NCBI RefSeq assembly: GCF_008974245.1 | Contig: NZ_BBZI01000006.1 | Location: 595,125-659,124 of the forward strand | Source of the DNA: Streptomyces abyssomicinicus | Lineage (GTDB): Bacteria > Actinomycetota > Actinomycetes > Streptomycetales > Streptomycetaceae | Length of the DNA stretch: 64,000 nucleotides | Direction of reading: 5' to 3' | Shown here: one piece after another, positions 26,175-34,167 of the stretch | Numbering within the stretch: position 1 is the stretch's first letter | Layout: each line of letters begins with the position of its first letter | Made by a program: the position numbers and the translations under genes | The notes under the pieces: model-generated | Seen by the model: the letters and a program-made list of their open reading frames with translations, nothing else | Databases searched by the model: none | Told to the model about the DNA's origin: nothing

Positions 26175-26249
26175 TCGCGTGTGCGCGGCAGCGCCGGCGG
26201 GTAGGCACACCGGGACCTTTCAGCACGCCTCAGGTGAAGGGACCACGCC

Positions 26250-26510
26250 ATGTTCTTCCTCGCGGCGCCGGCCTCGGTGCTCCTCGGGCTGCTGCTCGCC
26301 TACGCGGCCGTCCACCGGCTGCCGCACCGGCTGCCGCGGGCGGGGACGGTGCTGGCCACCGGCGCCGCCGGCGCCCTGCTGGGCACCCTGGTCACCCACG
26401 GCGCCCTGGCGCCCGCCCAGCCCGCGCCGCTCCTGCTGGGCGCCGCGGCGCTCTCCGCGGCGTCGCTCTCGCTGCTGCTGCGGCCGGAGCGCCGTCGGCG
26501 CCTCCCCTAG
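26250..26510 (+). CDS. Small two- or three-span membrane protein
   Basis: An 86-residue hydrophobic protein of no family I recognise. Segments at about residues 2-18 (FFLAAPASVLLGLLLAY), 33-50 (GTVLATGAAGALLGTLV) and 58-76 (APLLLGAAALSAASLSLLL) should span the membrane, ending in an arginine-rich cytoplasmic tail (RPERRRRLP) that fits the positive-inside rule. GAAGGGA lies 8 bases before the ATG. It is separated from DUF3107 by a terminator and converges on the ferritin-like gene; the 138 bases between them hold a direct repeat of GCGGTGTGCCCGCGGC. Confidence 0.6.
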   Translation: MFFLAAPASVLLGLLLAYAAVHRLPHRLPRAGTVLATGAAGALLGTLVTHGALAPAQPAPLLLGAAALSAASLSLLLRPERRRRLP

Positions 26511-26648
26511 ACGCCGCGGTCCGCCCGCGCCTCCGCCGGACGCCGCGGTCCACCCCGGACGGTGTGCCGCGTCCACCCCGGGGCGGTCCCGGTTCCGCCG
26601 CCCCGGCGGTGTGCCCGCGGCCTGAACCCCGGGCGGTGTGCCCGCGGC

Positions 26649-27401
26649 TCAGGCCGCCAGACCGAGCGCGGCCATCCGCTTGGTGTGGGCCTCCGTGATG
26701 CGGGAGAACATCCGGCCCACCTCCGCGAGGTCGAAGCCGTCCGCCACGCCGCCCACCAGCATGGTGGAGAGCGCGTCCCGCTCCGCCACCACGCGCTGCG
26801 ACTGCGACAGCGCCTCGCCCATCAGCCGTCGCGCCCACAGCGCCAGCCGACCGCCGACCCGCGGCTCCGCCTCGATGGCGGCCCGCACCTTCTCCACCGC
26901 GAACTCGGCGTGCCCGAGGTCGTCGAGCACCGCCAGCACCAGCTCCCGGGTGTCGGAGTCGAGCCGCACCGCCACCTCGCGGTAGAAGTCCGCCGCGATC
27001 GAGTCGCCGACGTAGGCCTTGACCAGGCCCTCCAGCCAGTCCGACGGGGCCGTCTGCCGGTGGAAGCCGTCCAGCGCCGCGACGAAGGGCGCCATGGCCT
27101 CCTCCGGGTCGGTGTCGATCTCCGCCAGCCGGGCCCGCAGCCGGTCGAAGTGGCCGAACTCGGCGGCGGCCATCTTGGCCAGCTCGCCCTTGTCGGCGAG
27201 GCTCGGCGCCAGCTTGGCGTCCTCGGCGAGCCGCTCGAACGCCGACAGCTCGCCGTACGCGAGCGCTCCCAGCAGGTCCACGACGGCGGCGCGGTACTGC
27301 GGGTCTGCGGAGGCCTGCTCCCAGGTCTGCGCGGCGACCTTGTCGGTCACGGCGTCCGGAGCGGCGTCGGTCTGGCCGGTGGCGTTGTCAGGCGTCGTCA
27401 T
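26649..27401 (-). CDS. Ferritin-like fold-containing protein
   Basis: A 250-residue helical protein of the actinobacterial ferritin-like family represented by M. tuberculosis Rv3210c. It shows the spaced acidic/histidine residues of a di-iron four-helix bundle: GELSAFERL (about 49-57), AEFGHFDRL (about 80-88), DSIAADFYRE (about 133-142) and DLGHAEFAVEKV (about 163-174), that is, E...ExxH...D/E...ExxH-like pairs. Relatives include tRNA-hydroxylase MiaE and other di-iron oxygenases, so a hydroxylase role is possible but unproven. The ATG at 27401 is chosen because the protein then begins with a normal MTTPDN leader; the longer frame upstream is unconserved. Transcribed divergently from the RNA helicase. 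Confidence 0.85.
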   Translation of the reverse strand: MTTPDNATGQTDAAPDAVTDKVAAQTWEQASADPQYRAAVVDLLGALAYGELSAFERLAEDAKLAPSLADKGELAKMAAAEFGHFDRLRARLAEIDTDPEEAMAPFVAALDGFHRQTAPSDWLEGLVKAYVGDSIAADFYREVAVRLDSDTRELVLAVLDDLGHAEFAVEKVRAAIEAEPRVGGRLALWARRLMGEALSQSQRVVAERDALSTMLVGGVADGFDLAEVGRMFSRITEAHTKRMAALGLAA

Positions 27402-27876
27402 GAAACGAACGATAGTCCGCCCGGCCGTTCCGCTCGCCGTCACCGCCCGCCCGCGCCCGTCCCGCCCCGGCGCACGGCGGGAGCGGGGGGCGCGCGGGGG
27501 CGGGGCGGCGGCGGGGTGGTGGCGGCGACGGCGCGATGTGAGGAGCACTACGTCGCCGTACCGACCGTCCCATGTGCGCGATTCCGGGGTATGGTGGTAA
27601 TGCGCCCGCCACGTATCCGACGGGCCGCACGAATGAGGATGCCCGGTCGGTGGCCCGATCGGCTCCGACCCGACAGCCCTCCTCGCCCGCAGCCCCCATG
27701 CGTGCGGCCACGGAGGGACCCTCAGCGGTACGAGTGCTGGAGCGTCGGCGTGGTCCCGTGCCACGGGCCCGTCTCCCGAGCAGGGCCGACGACGTCCTTC
27801 CGGTTCGGTACGACCGTGCCCGCCACGGTGGACCCCCGCGCTCGCCTCGCGCCGCGCACACAGAAGAGGCAGCACC
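27402..27876. other. 475-base divergent intergenic region with long helicase leader
   Basis: No protein gene is supported here; open frames across it look like shadows. It must contain promoters for both the ferritin-like gene and the helicase. A TATGGT hexamer at 27590-27595 could be a -10 element, but no good -35 element precedes it. If it is used, the helicase mRNA would have a 5' leader of roughly 280 bases, room for RNA-level control as in other cold-responsive helicases. Confidence 0.4.
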
Positions 27877-29997
27877 CTGACTACCACGTTCCGCGATCTC
27901 GGAATTCTCCCTGAGACGGCCGAAGCCCTCGAGGCGGTCGGCATCGTCAATCCCTTCCCCATCCAGGAGATGACGCTCCCGGTGGCCCTCTCGGGCTCGG
28001 ACGTCATCGGCCAGGCGAAGACCGGCACGGGCAAGACGCTCGGTTTCGGCCTGCCGCTCCTGGAGCGCGTCACCGTCCCCGCCGACGTCGAGGCCGGGCG
28101 GGCGAAGCCGGAGGACCTGACCGAGGCGCCGCAGGCGCTGGTGGTCGTCCCCACCCGTGAGCTGTGCACCCAGGTCACCAACGACCTGCAGACCGCCGGC
28201 AAGGTCCGCAACGTCCGGGTCCTCGCGATCTACGGCGGCCGCGCCTACGAGCCCCAGGTCGAGGCGCTGAAGAAGGGCGTCGACGTGGTCGTCGGCACCC
28301 CGGGCCGTCTCCTGGACCTGGCCGGCCAGAAGAAGCTGGACCTCAAGCACGTCCGCAGCCTGGTCCTCGACGAGGCCGACGAGATGCTCGACCTCGGCTT
28401 CCTGCCGGACGTCGAGAAGATCATCAACATGCTTCCGGCCAAGCGCCAGACGATGCTGTTCTCGGCGACCATGCCGGGCGCGGTCATCGGCCTGGCCCGC
28501 CGCTACATGTCGCAGCCCACGCACATCCGCGCCACCGCGCCGGACGACGAGGGCAAGACGGTCGCGAACATCAAGCAGCTCGTCTACCGCGCGCACTCCA
28601 TGGACAAGCCGGAGATGGTCGCCCGCATCCTGCAGGCCGACGGCCGCGGGCTGGCGATGATCTTCTGCCGCACCAAGCGCACCGCCGCCGACATCGCCGA
28701 CCAGCTCCAGCGCCGCGGGTTCGCCTCCGGCGCGGTCCACGGCGACCTGGGGCAGGGTGCCCGCGAGCAGGCGCTGCGCGCCTTCCGCAACGGCAAGGTC
28801 GACGTGCTGGTCTGCACCGACGTCGCCGCCCGAGGCATCGACGTCGAGGGCGTCACGCACGTCATCAACTACCAGTCCCCCGAGGACGAGAAGACCTTCC
28901 TGCACCGCGTCGGCCGCACCGGCCGCGCCGGGGCGAAGGGCACGGCCGTCACGTTCGTCGACTGGGACGACATCCCGCGCTGGCAGCTCATCAACAAGGC
29001 GCTGGGGCTGGACTTCAACGACCCGGTCGAGACGTACTCGACGTCGCCGCACCTCTTCTCCGACCTCTCCATCCCCGAGGGCACCAAGGGCATACTGCCG
29101 CGCTCCGAGCGCACGCGTGCGGGGCTGGGCGCCGAGGAGATCGAGGACCTGGGCGAGCCGGGCGGACGCCGCAACGACCGTGAGCGCGGCCGGGGCGGCC
29201 GTGGTCGCGGCGGGCGTGACGAGCGTCCCTCGCGGGACGCCGCCGAGGGCACCGGATCCGCCGAGGCCGCCGAGGGCGAGCGCGCTCCGCGCACACCGCG
29301 TCGCCGCCGCCGGACCCGCAACGGGGCGCCGGTGAGCACCGCCGCCACCGCTGCCGCCACCACCGAGGCTCCCGCCGCGGTTCCGGCCGCCGAGGCCGCC
29401 GTCGAGACGGCCGAGGGCACCGCCGCCGCGCCGCGCCGTCGCCGCCGGACCCGTGCGGGCGCCGGCGCCGACACCGTCGCGGTGCAGACCGCGCCGGTCG
29501 AGGCCGCGCCGGTCGAGGCCGCGCCGGTCGAGGCCGCGCCGGTGAGCCCCGTGGAGGCCCCGGCGGTCGCCGCGGACGCCACCGAGGGCAAGGCCCCGCG
29601 TCGCCGTACCCGCAAGACCGCCGCAGCGCCGGTGGAAGCCGCCGAGGCCGTCGCCGACACGGTCGAAGCCACCGAGGCAGCCCCGAAGCGCCGCACCCGC
29701 AAGGCCGCCGCGGCTCCCGCGGAAGCCGTCGCGGACACGGTCGAGGCCACCGCGGACGCCACCGAGGCCAAGGCCCCGCGCCGCCGCACCCGCAAGACCG
29801 CCGCTCCCGTCGAGGCGACCGCCTCGGTGGAGGGCGTCGCCGCGGCCGAGGGCGAGGCCAAGGCCCCGCGCCGCCGGACGCGCAAGGCGGCGCAGCCGGC
29901 CGCACAGGCCCCCGAGATCCCCGCCCAGGCGGGCGAGGAGGCGGAGAGCACGCCTCGCCGCCGCACCCGGAAGGCCGCCCAGCCGGCCGAGAGCTGA
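27877..29997 (+). CDS. DEAD-box RNA helicase with basic repeat tail, CTG start
   Basis: ATP-dependent RNA helicase (RhlE/DeaD type) for ribosome assembly or mRNA turnover. The frame requires residues before the first ATG (27970), since the Q-motif region (FRDLGIL ... NPFPIQEM) lies upstream; the only start codon that fits is CTG at 27877, seven bases after AAGAGG, giving 706 residues. Core motifs: AKTGTGKT, PTRELC, TPGRLLD, DEADEMLD, SATMPG, then domain 2 with FCRTKR, VCTDVAARGID and HRVGRTGRAG. The last ~250 residues alternate seven basic RRRTR(K) clusters with Ala/Glu-rich spacers, a probable RNA-binding tail. M. tuberculosis RhlE (Rv3211) occupies the same genomic position. Confidence 0.9.
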   Translation: MTTTFRDLGILPETAEALEAVGIVNPFPIQEMTLPVALSGSDVIGQAKTGTGKTLGFGLPLLERVTVPADVEAGRAKPEDLTEAPQALVVVPTRELCTQVTNDLQTAGKVRNVRVLAIYGGRAYEPQVEALKKGVDVVVGTPGRLLDLAGQKKLDLKHVRSLVLDEADEMLDLGFLPDVEKIINMLPAKRQTMLFSATMPGAVIGLARRYMSQPTHIRATAPDDEGKTVANIKQLVYRAHSMDKPEMVARILQADGRGLAMIFCRTKRTAADIADQLQRRGFASGAVHGDLGQGAREQALRAFRNGKVDVLVCTDVAARGIDVEGVTHVINYQSPEDEKTFLHRVGRTGRAGAKGTAVTFVDWDDIPRWQLINKALGLDFNDPVETYSTSPHLFSDLSIPEGTKGILPRSERTRAGLGAEEIEDLGEPGGRRNDRERGRGGRGRGGRDERPSRDAAEGTGSAEAAEGERAPRTPRRRRRTRNGAPVSTAATAAATTEAPAAVPAAEAAVETAEGTAAAPRRRRRTRAGAGADTVAVQTAPVEAAPVEAAPVEAAPVSPVEAPAVAADATEGKAPRRRTRKTAAAPVEAAEAVADTVEATEAAPKRRTRKAAAAPAEAVADTVEATADATEAKAPRRRTRKTAAPVEATASVEGVAAAEGEAKAPRRRTRKAAQPAAQAPEIPAQAGEEAESTPRRRTRKAAQPAES

Positions 29998-30034
29998 CGG
30001 TCGGCCACGTCCGGCGGCCCGGACGGCCACATAC

Positions 30035-30068
30035 GACGGCCCGGTTCCCCGAGGGGAGCCGGGCCGTC
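30035..30068 (+). terminator. Terminator of the RNA helicase gene
   Basis: Arms GACGGCCCGGTTCCCC and GGGGAGCCGGGCCGTC pair over about 14-16 bp with one G-T wobble and a tight loop, 38 bases past the stop. Confidence 0.8.
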
Positions 30069-30102
30069 GGCGTCCGCCGCCGCGCTGGGTACGCTGACCG
30101 CC

Positions 30103-30987
30103 ATGAGCAGGCCCGACACCTTCACTCCCCCGCCCGGTGCGCGGGTGCACCAACTCACCACCGAACGCGGCGCGTTCGCCGCCATGGAGATGCCCGCCGC
30201 GTCGGGCGTCCCGCACCGGGGCACCGCCTTGCTGCTGCCCGGATACACCGGCAGCAAGGAGGACTTCATCACCCTGCACACCCCGCTCGCGGCGCGCGGC
30301 TACCGCACGGTGGCCGTGGACGGGCGTGGCCAGTACGAGTCCGACGGCCCGGAGCGCGACGAATCCGCCTACGCGCAGGACGAGTTGGCGCAGGACCTGC
30401 TCGCCCTGGCACATGTCCTGGCCGAGGCCGAGGGGACGCGCATCCATCTGCTCGGCCACTCCCTCGGCGGGCAGATCTCCCGCGCCGCCGTGCTGCGGGA
30501 CGCCGCCCCGTTCCTCAGCCTGACGCTGATGTCCTCCGGCCCGGCCCGGATCTCCGACTCCCAGCGGGAACGCGTGACCATGCTCCGCGAGGCGCTCGGC
30601 ACCATGTCGATGGACCGGGTGTGGGCGGTGATGCAGGCAATGGAGGCCACCGCAGCCCCCGAGGAGCTGGCCGAGCAGCCCGACACCCGCCCGCTGCGCG
30701 AACGCTGGCTGCGCACCCGGCCGGCCCAGCTGATCGCCACCGGCCGCCAGCTCTGCGCGGAACCGGACCGGGTCGACGAGCTGGCCGCCGTGGACCTGCC
30801 GTACCACGTCCTGTCCGGCTCCCACGACGACGTCTGGCCCGTGGAGCTCTTCGACGAGATGGCCGTCCGCCTCGGCGCCCTGCGCACGGTGATCGACGGC
30901 GCGGACCACTCCCCCGCCGTCGACCGCCCCGCCGCGACCGCCGAAGCCCTCGCCGGCTTCTGGGACGGCGTCGGGCGCCAGGGCTGA
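30103..30987 (+). CDS. Alpha/beta hydrolase (lysophospholipase-like)
   Basis: A 294-residue cytoplasmic serine hydrolase. It shows LLLPGYTGSKEDF (oxyanion region, about 43-55), the GHSLGGQ nucleophile elbow, a late acid in LSGSHDDVWP and the catalytic histidine in GADHSPAV, so the triad is complete. The fold between strands resembles the monoacylglycerol lipase/lysophospholipase group, but the substrate cannot be read from sequence. It follows the RNA helicase terminator with only 34 bases between and should have its own promoter there. The 97 bases after it hold GGCCCTCGACACCCC and GGCTCCCC tandem repeats up to the convergent NYN gene. Confidence 0.85.
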   Translation: MSRPDTFTPPPGARVHQLTTERGAFAAMEMPAASGVPHRGTALLLPGYTGSKEDFITLHTPLAARGYRTVAVDGRGQYESDGPERDESAYAQDELAQDLLALAHVLAEAEGTRIHLLGHSLGGQISRAAVLRDAAPFLSLTLMSSGPARISDSQRERVTMLREALGTMSMDRVWAVMQAMEATAAPEELAEQPDTRPLRERWLRTRPAQLIATGRQLCAEPDRVDELAAVDLPYHVLSGSHDDVWPVELFDEMAVRLGALRTVIDGADHSPAVDRPAATAEALAGFWDGVGRQG

Positions 30988-31084
30988 CGCCCACCGGCCC
31001 CCGGCCCCGGCTCCCCGGCCCTCGACACCCCCGGCCCTCGACACCCCGGCTCCCCGGCTCCCCGGCTCCCCAGGGGGTGGTGGC

Positions 31085-32002
31085 TCACTCCAGCGTGCGC
31101 AGCCGCTCCCAGAAGCCGTCCCGGAGCGCCCTGCGCAGGTCGGACTGGCCGCGCAGGGAGTAACCGAGCAGCCCTTCGGCCTGGACCAGCAGATCCTGGT
31201 CGTCGGAGCCGGGCAGGTACGGCTGCCCGGCGAGCAGCGCCTCCATCGGCTCCGGGCCGCGCTCGGCAAGCCACCGCGCGGCGATCTGCGCGCCGACGAA
31301 GCGGACCTCCTCCCAGGTGGGGCGGGCCGCGGCCGCCTCGAAGGCGGCGGTGGCCCGGCGGGAGACGTAGGGCTTGAGGAAGGGCAGGTCCAGGGTGCGC
31401 TGGCTGTCGACCTCCCAGAGCAGCGGCTCGGCCTGGTTGCGGCCGTCCGGTGCCTCGATGCCCCAGAGGTGGACGCGGGCGCCGTACTCCTGCGCCGCCT
31501 CCACGGCCGGGACCAGGTCCTCGTCCCCGCCGAGCAGCGCCGCGTCGGTGATGGCCCGGTTGCGGGCCAGGGCCTCGAGGTCGGAGCGGATCAGCCCGTC
31601 GACGCCCTTCTGCTGGTTGTTGGCGTTGAGGTTGCCGAGGCGGACCTTCACGTCGGGCAGCTCCGCGATGGCCTGCTGCTCGGCCGTGTGGATGCGGCGG
31701 CGGGCCCCGTCGTACCAGTACACCCGCAGCAGCCGGCTGTCCTGGAAGAGCGCCGCGGCCCGGTCGATGAGCGCGGCGATCACTCCCTCGGTGTCCAGCT
31801 CGAAGGCGCGGCGGTCCTCGGTGCCCACCACCAGCCGCCCGGCGGCCGCGTAGAGGTACCCGGCGTCGACGAAGAGCGCATGGGTGGACTGTGGAGCGGT
31901 CTGCGCCTTCGCCACCGCGGCGAGAACGCGCTGGAGCAACCCGTTGGTGCTCTCGATGCTTGCGGTCAGCGCCGCGAGGTCGTCATTCATACCGGTGCCC
32001 AT
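31085..32002 (-). CDS. NYN domain (PIN-like) ribonuclease
   Basis: A protein of about 305 residues with an N-terminal NYN domain: FVDAGYLYAAAG (first acidic residue), VYWYDGARRR, GVDGLIRSDL and DAALLGGDEDLVPAVEAA, which together supply the acidic metal-binding cluster of PIN/NYN nucleases. The C-terminal ~100 residues form a helical domain of unknown function. Such proteins are expected to cut RNA. Two adjacent starts are possible, ATG at 32002 (MGTGMND) and ATG at 31990 (MNDD); neither has a strong ribosome site, and the family commonly starts near the second. It stands alone between a convergent hydrolase gene and a divergent small gene. Confidence 0.85.
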   Translation of the reverse strand: MGTGMNDDLAALTASIESTNGLLQRVLAAVAKAQTAPQSTHALFVDAGYLYAAAGRLVVGTEDRRAFELDTEGVIAALIDRAAALFQDSRLLRVYWYDGARRRIHTAEQQAIAELPDVKVRLGNLNANNQQKGVDGLIRSDLEALARNRAITDAALLGGDEDLVPAVEAAQEYGARVHLWGIEAPDGRNQAEPLLWEVDSQRTLDLPFLKPYVSRRATAAFEAAAARPTWEEVRFVGAQIAARWLAERGPEPMEALLAGQPYLPGSDDQDLLVQAEGLLGYSLRGQSDLRRALRDGFWERLRTLE

Positions 32003-32150
32003 TGTCCCGGCGGTCACGGAACGCAGACAACCGGTCTCACCCAGTTCATACCGCGTCCGCACATGCGCCTCGGGCAGGCGGGCATGAGCGGATACTTAGG
32101 CGGCCGAAAATTTTGCTTGGCTAGGGAATCTTCCCGCCCGGTTCGGGTGT

Positions 32151-32163
32151 TGTACCCGGTACA
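32151..32163. promoter_or_regulatory. TGTACC-C-GGTACA inverted repeat, possible operator
   Basis: Perfect 6-bp inverted repeat with one central base, 24 bases before the start of the 50-residue gene, in an AT-richer patch (GAAAATTTTGCTT at 32106-32118) between divergent genes. Position and symmetry fit a repressor or activator site; the binding protein is unknown. Confidence 0.4.
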
Positions 32164-32186
32164 TACCGACGTGGGAAGGGAGAAGC

Positions 32187-32339
32187 ATGCGCTTCGAGAT
32201 TCTGCGTCTCGACGACGCCAGCGGCCTGCCGGTCGACAGCACCGTCGTGGACGCCGCCTCCGTCAACGGGATCGTGCAGCAGGCCGCCGAGATCGGCCAG
32301 CGCCTCTGGATCCGCCCGGCCGACACTCCGGCCTCGTAA
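32187..32339 (+). CDS. 50-residue hypothetical protein
   Basis: A short gene: MRFEILRLDDASGLPVDSTV at the N-terminus and RLWIRPADTPAS at the C-terminus. An excellent ribosome site (GGAAGGGAGAAG) ends two to three bases before the ATG, codon third positions are strongly GC, and a clean bidirectional terminator starts 15 bases after the TAA. These make it a convincing real gene. No signal peptide, membrane segment or cysteine is present. I do not recognise a characterised family; the pattern of a beta-strand N-terminus and an amphipathic helix (ASVNGIVQQAAEIGQRL) suggests a small partner protein. Confidence 0.75.
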   Translation: MRFEILRLDDASGLPVDSTVVDAASVNGIVQQAAEIGQRLWIRPADTPAS

Positions 32340-32354
32340 CAGTCACCGAACACC

Positions 32355-32400
32355 GCGGCCCGGCGGGCAGCCTCCAGGAGGAGGCTCCCCACCGGGCCGC
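32355..32400. terminator. Bidirectional terminator between the 50-residue gene and marC
   Basis: Nested stem of 9, 3 and 7 bp (outer arms GCGGCCCGG / CCGGGCCGC, inner AGCCTCC / GGAGGCT) with single mismatches and an AGGA loop, between convergent genes. Confidence 0.8.
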
Positions 32401-32426
32401 AGTGCCGTCCGGGGCGCGCGGAGCGG

Positions 32427-33032
32427 TCAGACGCCCTGGACCACCTGGGTCACCCCGTTGATGATCTGCTGGACGGCGATCGCGGCGAGCAGCATGCCCG
32501 CCAGCCGGGTCACCAGGACCACGCCGCCCTCCTTGATCACCCGGATCACCAGCAGCGAGTTCCGCATGATCAGCCAGATCACGACGTGGATGGCGAGGAT
32601 CGCCATCCACACGGCGACCTGGGAGCCCACGTCCCCGGCCTTCTCCACGGCGAGGATCACCGAGACGATGGCGCCGGGACCGGCCAGCAGCGGCATGCCC
32701 AGCGGGACCAGCGCCACGTTGACGTCCTTGGTCTGCTGGGGCTCGTCCGTCTTGCCGGTGAGCAGGTCCAGCGCGACCAGCAGGAGCAGCACCCCGCCGG
32801 CGATCATCAGGGCGGGCACGGAGATGTGCAGGTAGTCGAGGATGCGCTGGCCCAGCAGGCCGAAGAGGGCGATCACGCCGCCGGCCACCAGCACCGCCTG
32901 CAGCGCCATGCGCTTCTGCACGGCGGCGGGCCGGCCGGCGGTCAGGCCGAGGAAGATCGGGGTGACCCCGGGGGGATCCATGATCACGAAGAGGGTGAGG
33001 AAGAGCGAACCGAAAACGGCGATGTCGAACAC
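32427..33032 (-). CDS. MarC family integral membrane protein
   Basis: A 201-residue protein with six predicted membrane spans, typical of the MarC/UPF0056 family: IAVFGSLFLTLFVIMDPPGV at the N-terminus, the conserved PGVTPIFLGLT and GMPLLAGPGAIVSVIL motifs, and a C-terminal GMLLAAIAVQQIINGV span. Members were once linked to multiple antibiotic resistance, but that role was not upheld and the function is unknown; an exporter role is sometimes proposed. It follows the PHP phosphoesterase gene on the same strand with a gap of about 130 bases. Confidence 0.92.
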   Translation of the reverse strand: MFDIAVFGSLFLTLFVIMDPPGVTPIFLGLTAGRPAAVQKRMALQAVLVAGGVIALFGLLGQRILDYLHISVPALMIAGGVLLLLVALDLLTGKTDEPQQTKDVNVALVPLGMPLLAGPGAIVSVILAVEKAGDVGSQVAVWMAILAIHVVIWLIMRNSLLVIRVIKEGGVVLVTRLAGMLLAAIAVQQIINGVTQVVQGV

Positions 33033-33163
33033 GGTGATAGGCCTTGCGGGTGGTGCGGAACGCCGCCGTCCGCACCGGGTCCGGGCAGGACACGGCGCGG
33101 TGCGGCGCGGGACGTGGGGGGGAGGGGCGCCGGACGCGGCGGGCGGACGGGGTCCTTGCCGGG

Positions 33164-34057
33164 TCAGGCCACCGCGGAGGTTCCCCCGGCGCCGGGCACG
33201 GGGAACGCGCCCCAGGCGCGGCGGACGATCTCGCCGTAGACCTCGGGGTCGGTGACGTTCTCGCCGAGGACGCAGGTCTTGCGGGTGCCGTGGTAGTCGG
33301 ACGAACCGGTGACCAGCAGGCCCAGTTCGGCGGCGAGGCCGCGCAGCCGGGCCCGGGTGGCCGGGTCGTGGTCCATGTGGTCGACCTCGATGCCGTCCAG
33401 GCCGGCCTCGGCCATCGCGGCGATCGCGGACTCCGGCACGGTGCGGCCGCGCTTGACGGCACCGGGGTGGGCGAACACGGTGACCCCGCCGGCCGCCTTG
33501 ACCAGCCGGATCGCCTCGAAGGGGTCCGTCTCGTGCTTGGGCACCCAGGCGCGGCCCCGGTCGGCCAGCCAGTGCTGGGTGAATGCCTCGTCCACGGTGG
33601 CGACGACGCCGAGTTCGACCAGGGCCGTGGCGACGTGCGGACGCCCCACGGAGCCGTCCCCGGCGATCCGGGCGACCTGCTCCCAGGTGACGTCCACGCC
33701 CGCCTCGCGCAGCCTCGCCACCATGGCGCGGGCGCGCGGCACCCGGTCGTCGCGGACCAGCTCGCGCTCGGCGAGCAGCGCGGGCTCCTCGGGGTCGAAG
33801 AGGTAGGCCAGCATGTGCATGCTGATCCCGTCGCCGGGACGCGCCCCGGGCTCGCTCCAGCGGCAGGAGAGCTCCGCCCCGGTGACCAGGGTGAGCCCCT
33901 CGGGGAGGGCGGCGATCGCCTCGGCGTGCCCGCGGGTGGTGTCGTGGTCGGTCAGCGCGACGACGTCCAGGCCCGCGGCGCCCGCGGCGCGCACCAGCCC
34001 GGCGGGGGTGTCGGTGCCGTCGGACGCGGTGGAGTGGCAGTGCAGGTCGATACGCAC
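33164..34057 (-). CDS. PHP domain phosphoesterase
   Basis: A metal-dependent phosphoesterase of about 297 residues. The four PHP motifs are present: DLHCHSTASDG (motif I), ALTDHDTT (motif II), GAELSC (acidic ligand), VFAHPGAV (motif III) and SSDYHG (motif IV), enough to bind a trinuclear metal site. Relatives such as RnaseAM/YciV remove nucleotides from RNA and DNA 5' ends or hydrolyse 3',5'-bisphosphonucleotides, so this is a plausible activity. The GTG at 34057 is preferred because GGAG lies six bases upstream and the protein then starts at the metal motif; an ATG 13 codons further upstream (34096) is the alternative. Confidence 0.9.
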   Translation of the reverse strand: MRIDLHCHSTASDGTDTPAGLVRAAGAAGLDVVALTDHDTTRGHAEAIAALPEGLTLVTGAELSCRWSEPGARPGDGISMHMLAYLFDPEEPALLAERELVRDDRVPRARAMVARLREAGVDVTWEQVARIAGDGSVGRPHVATALVELGVVATVDEAFTQHWLADRGRAWVPKHETDPFEAIRLVKAAGGVTVFAHPGAVKRGRTVPESAIAAMAEAGLDGIEVDHMDHDPATRARLRGLAAELGLLVTGSSDYHGTRKTCVLGENVTDPEVYGEIVRRAWGAFPVPGAGGTSAVA

Positions 34058-34167
34058 GGCGGCTCCAGCGGACGAGGCTTGCACGGACAGGGCCACACCA
34101 GGATAAGGGGTCGTCCAGGTGGGCGACGCTTACCTGTCCGGCCGGTGGGACGGAGCCGCCCCAGGCG

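Noticed and set aside
27388..31269. 1293-codon minus-strand frame opposite the RNA helicase
   Set aside because: Shadow frame; the plus strand encodes all DEAD-box motifs.
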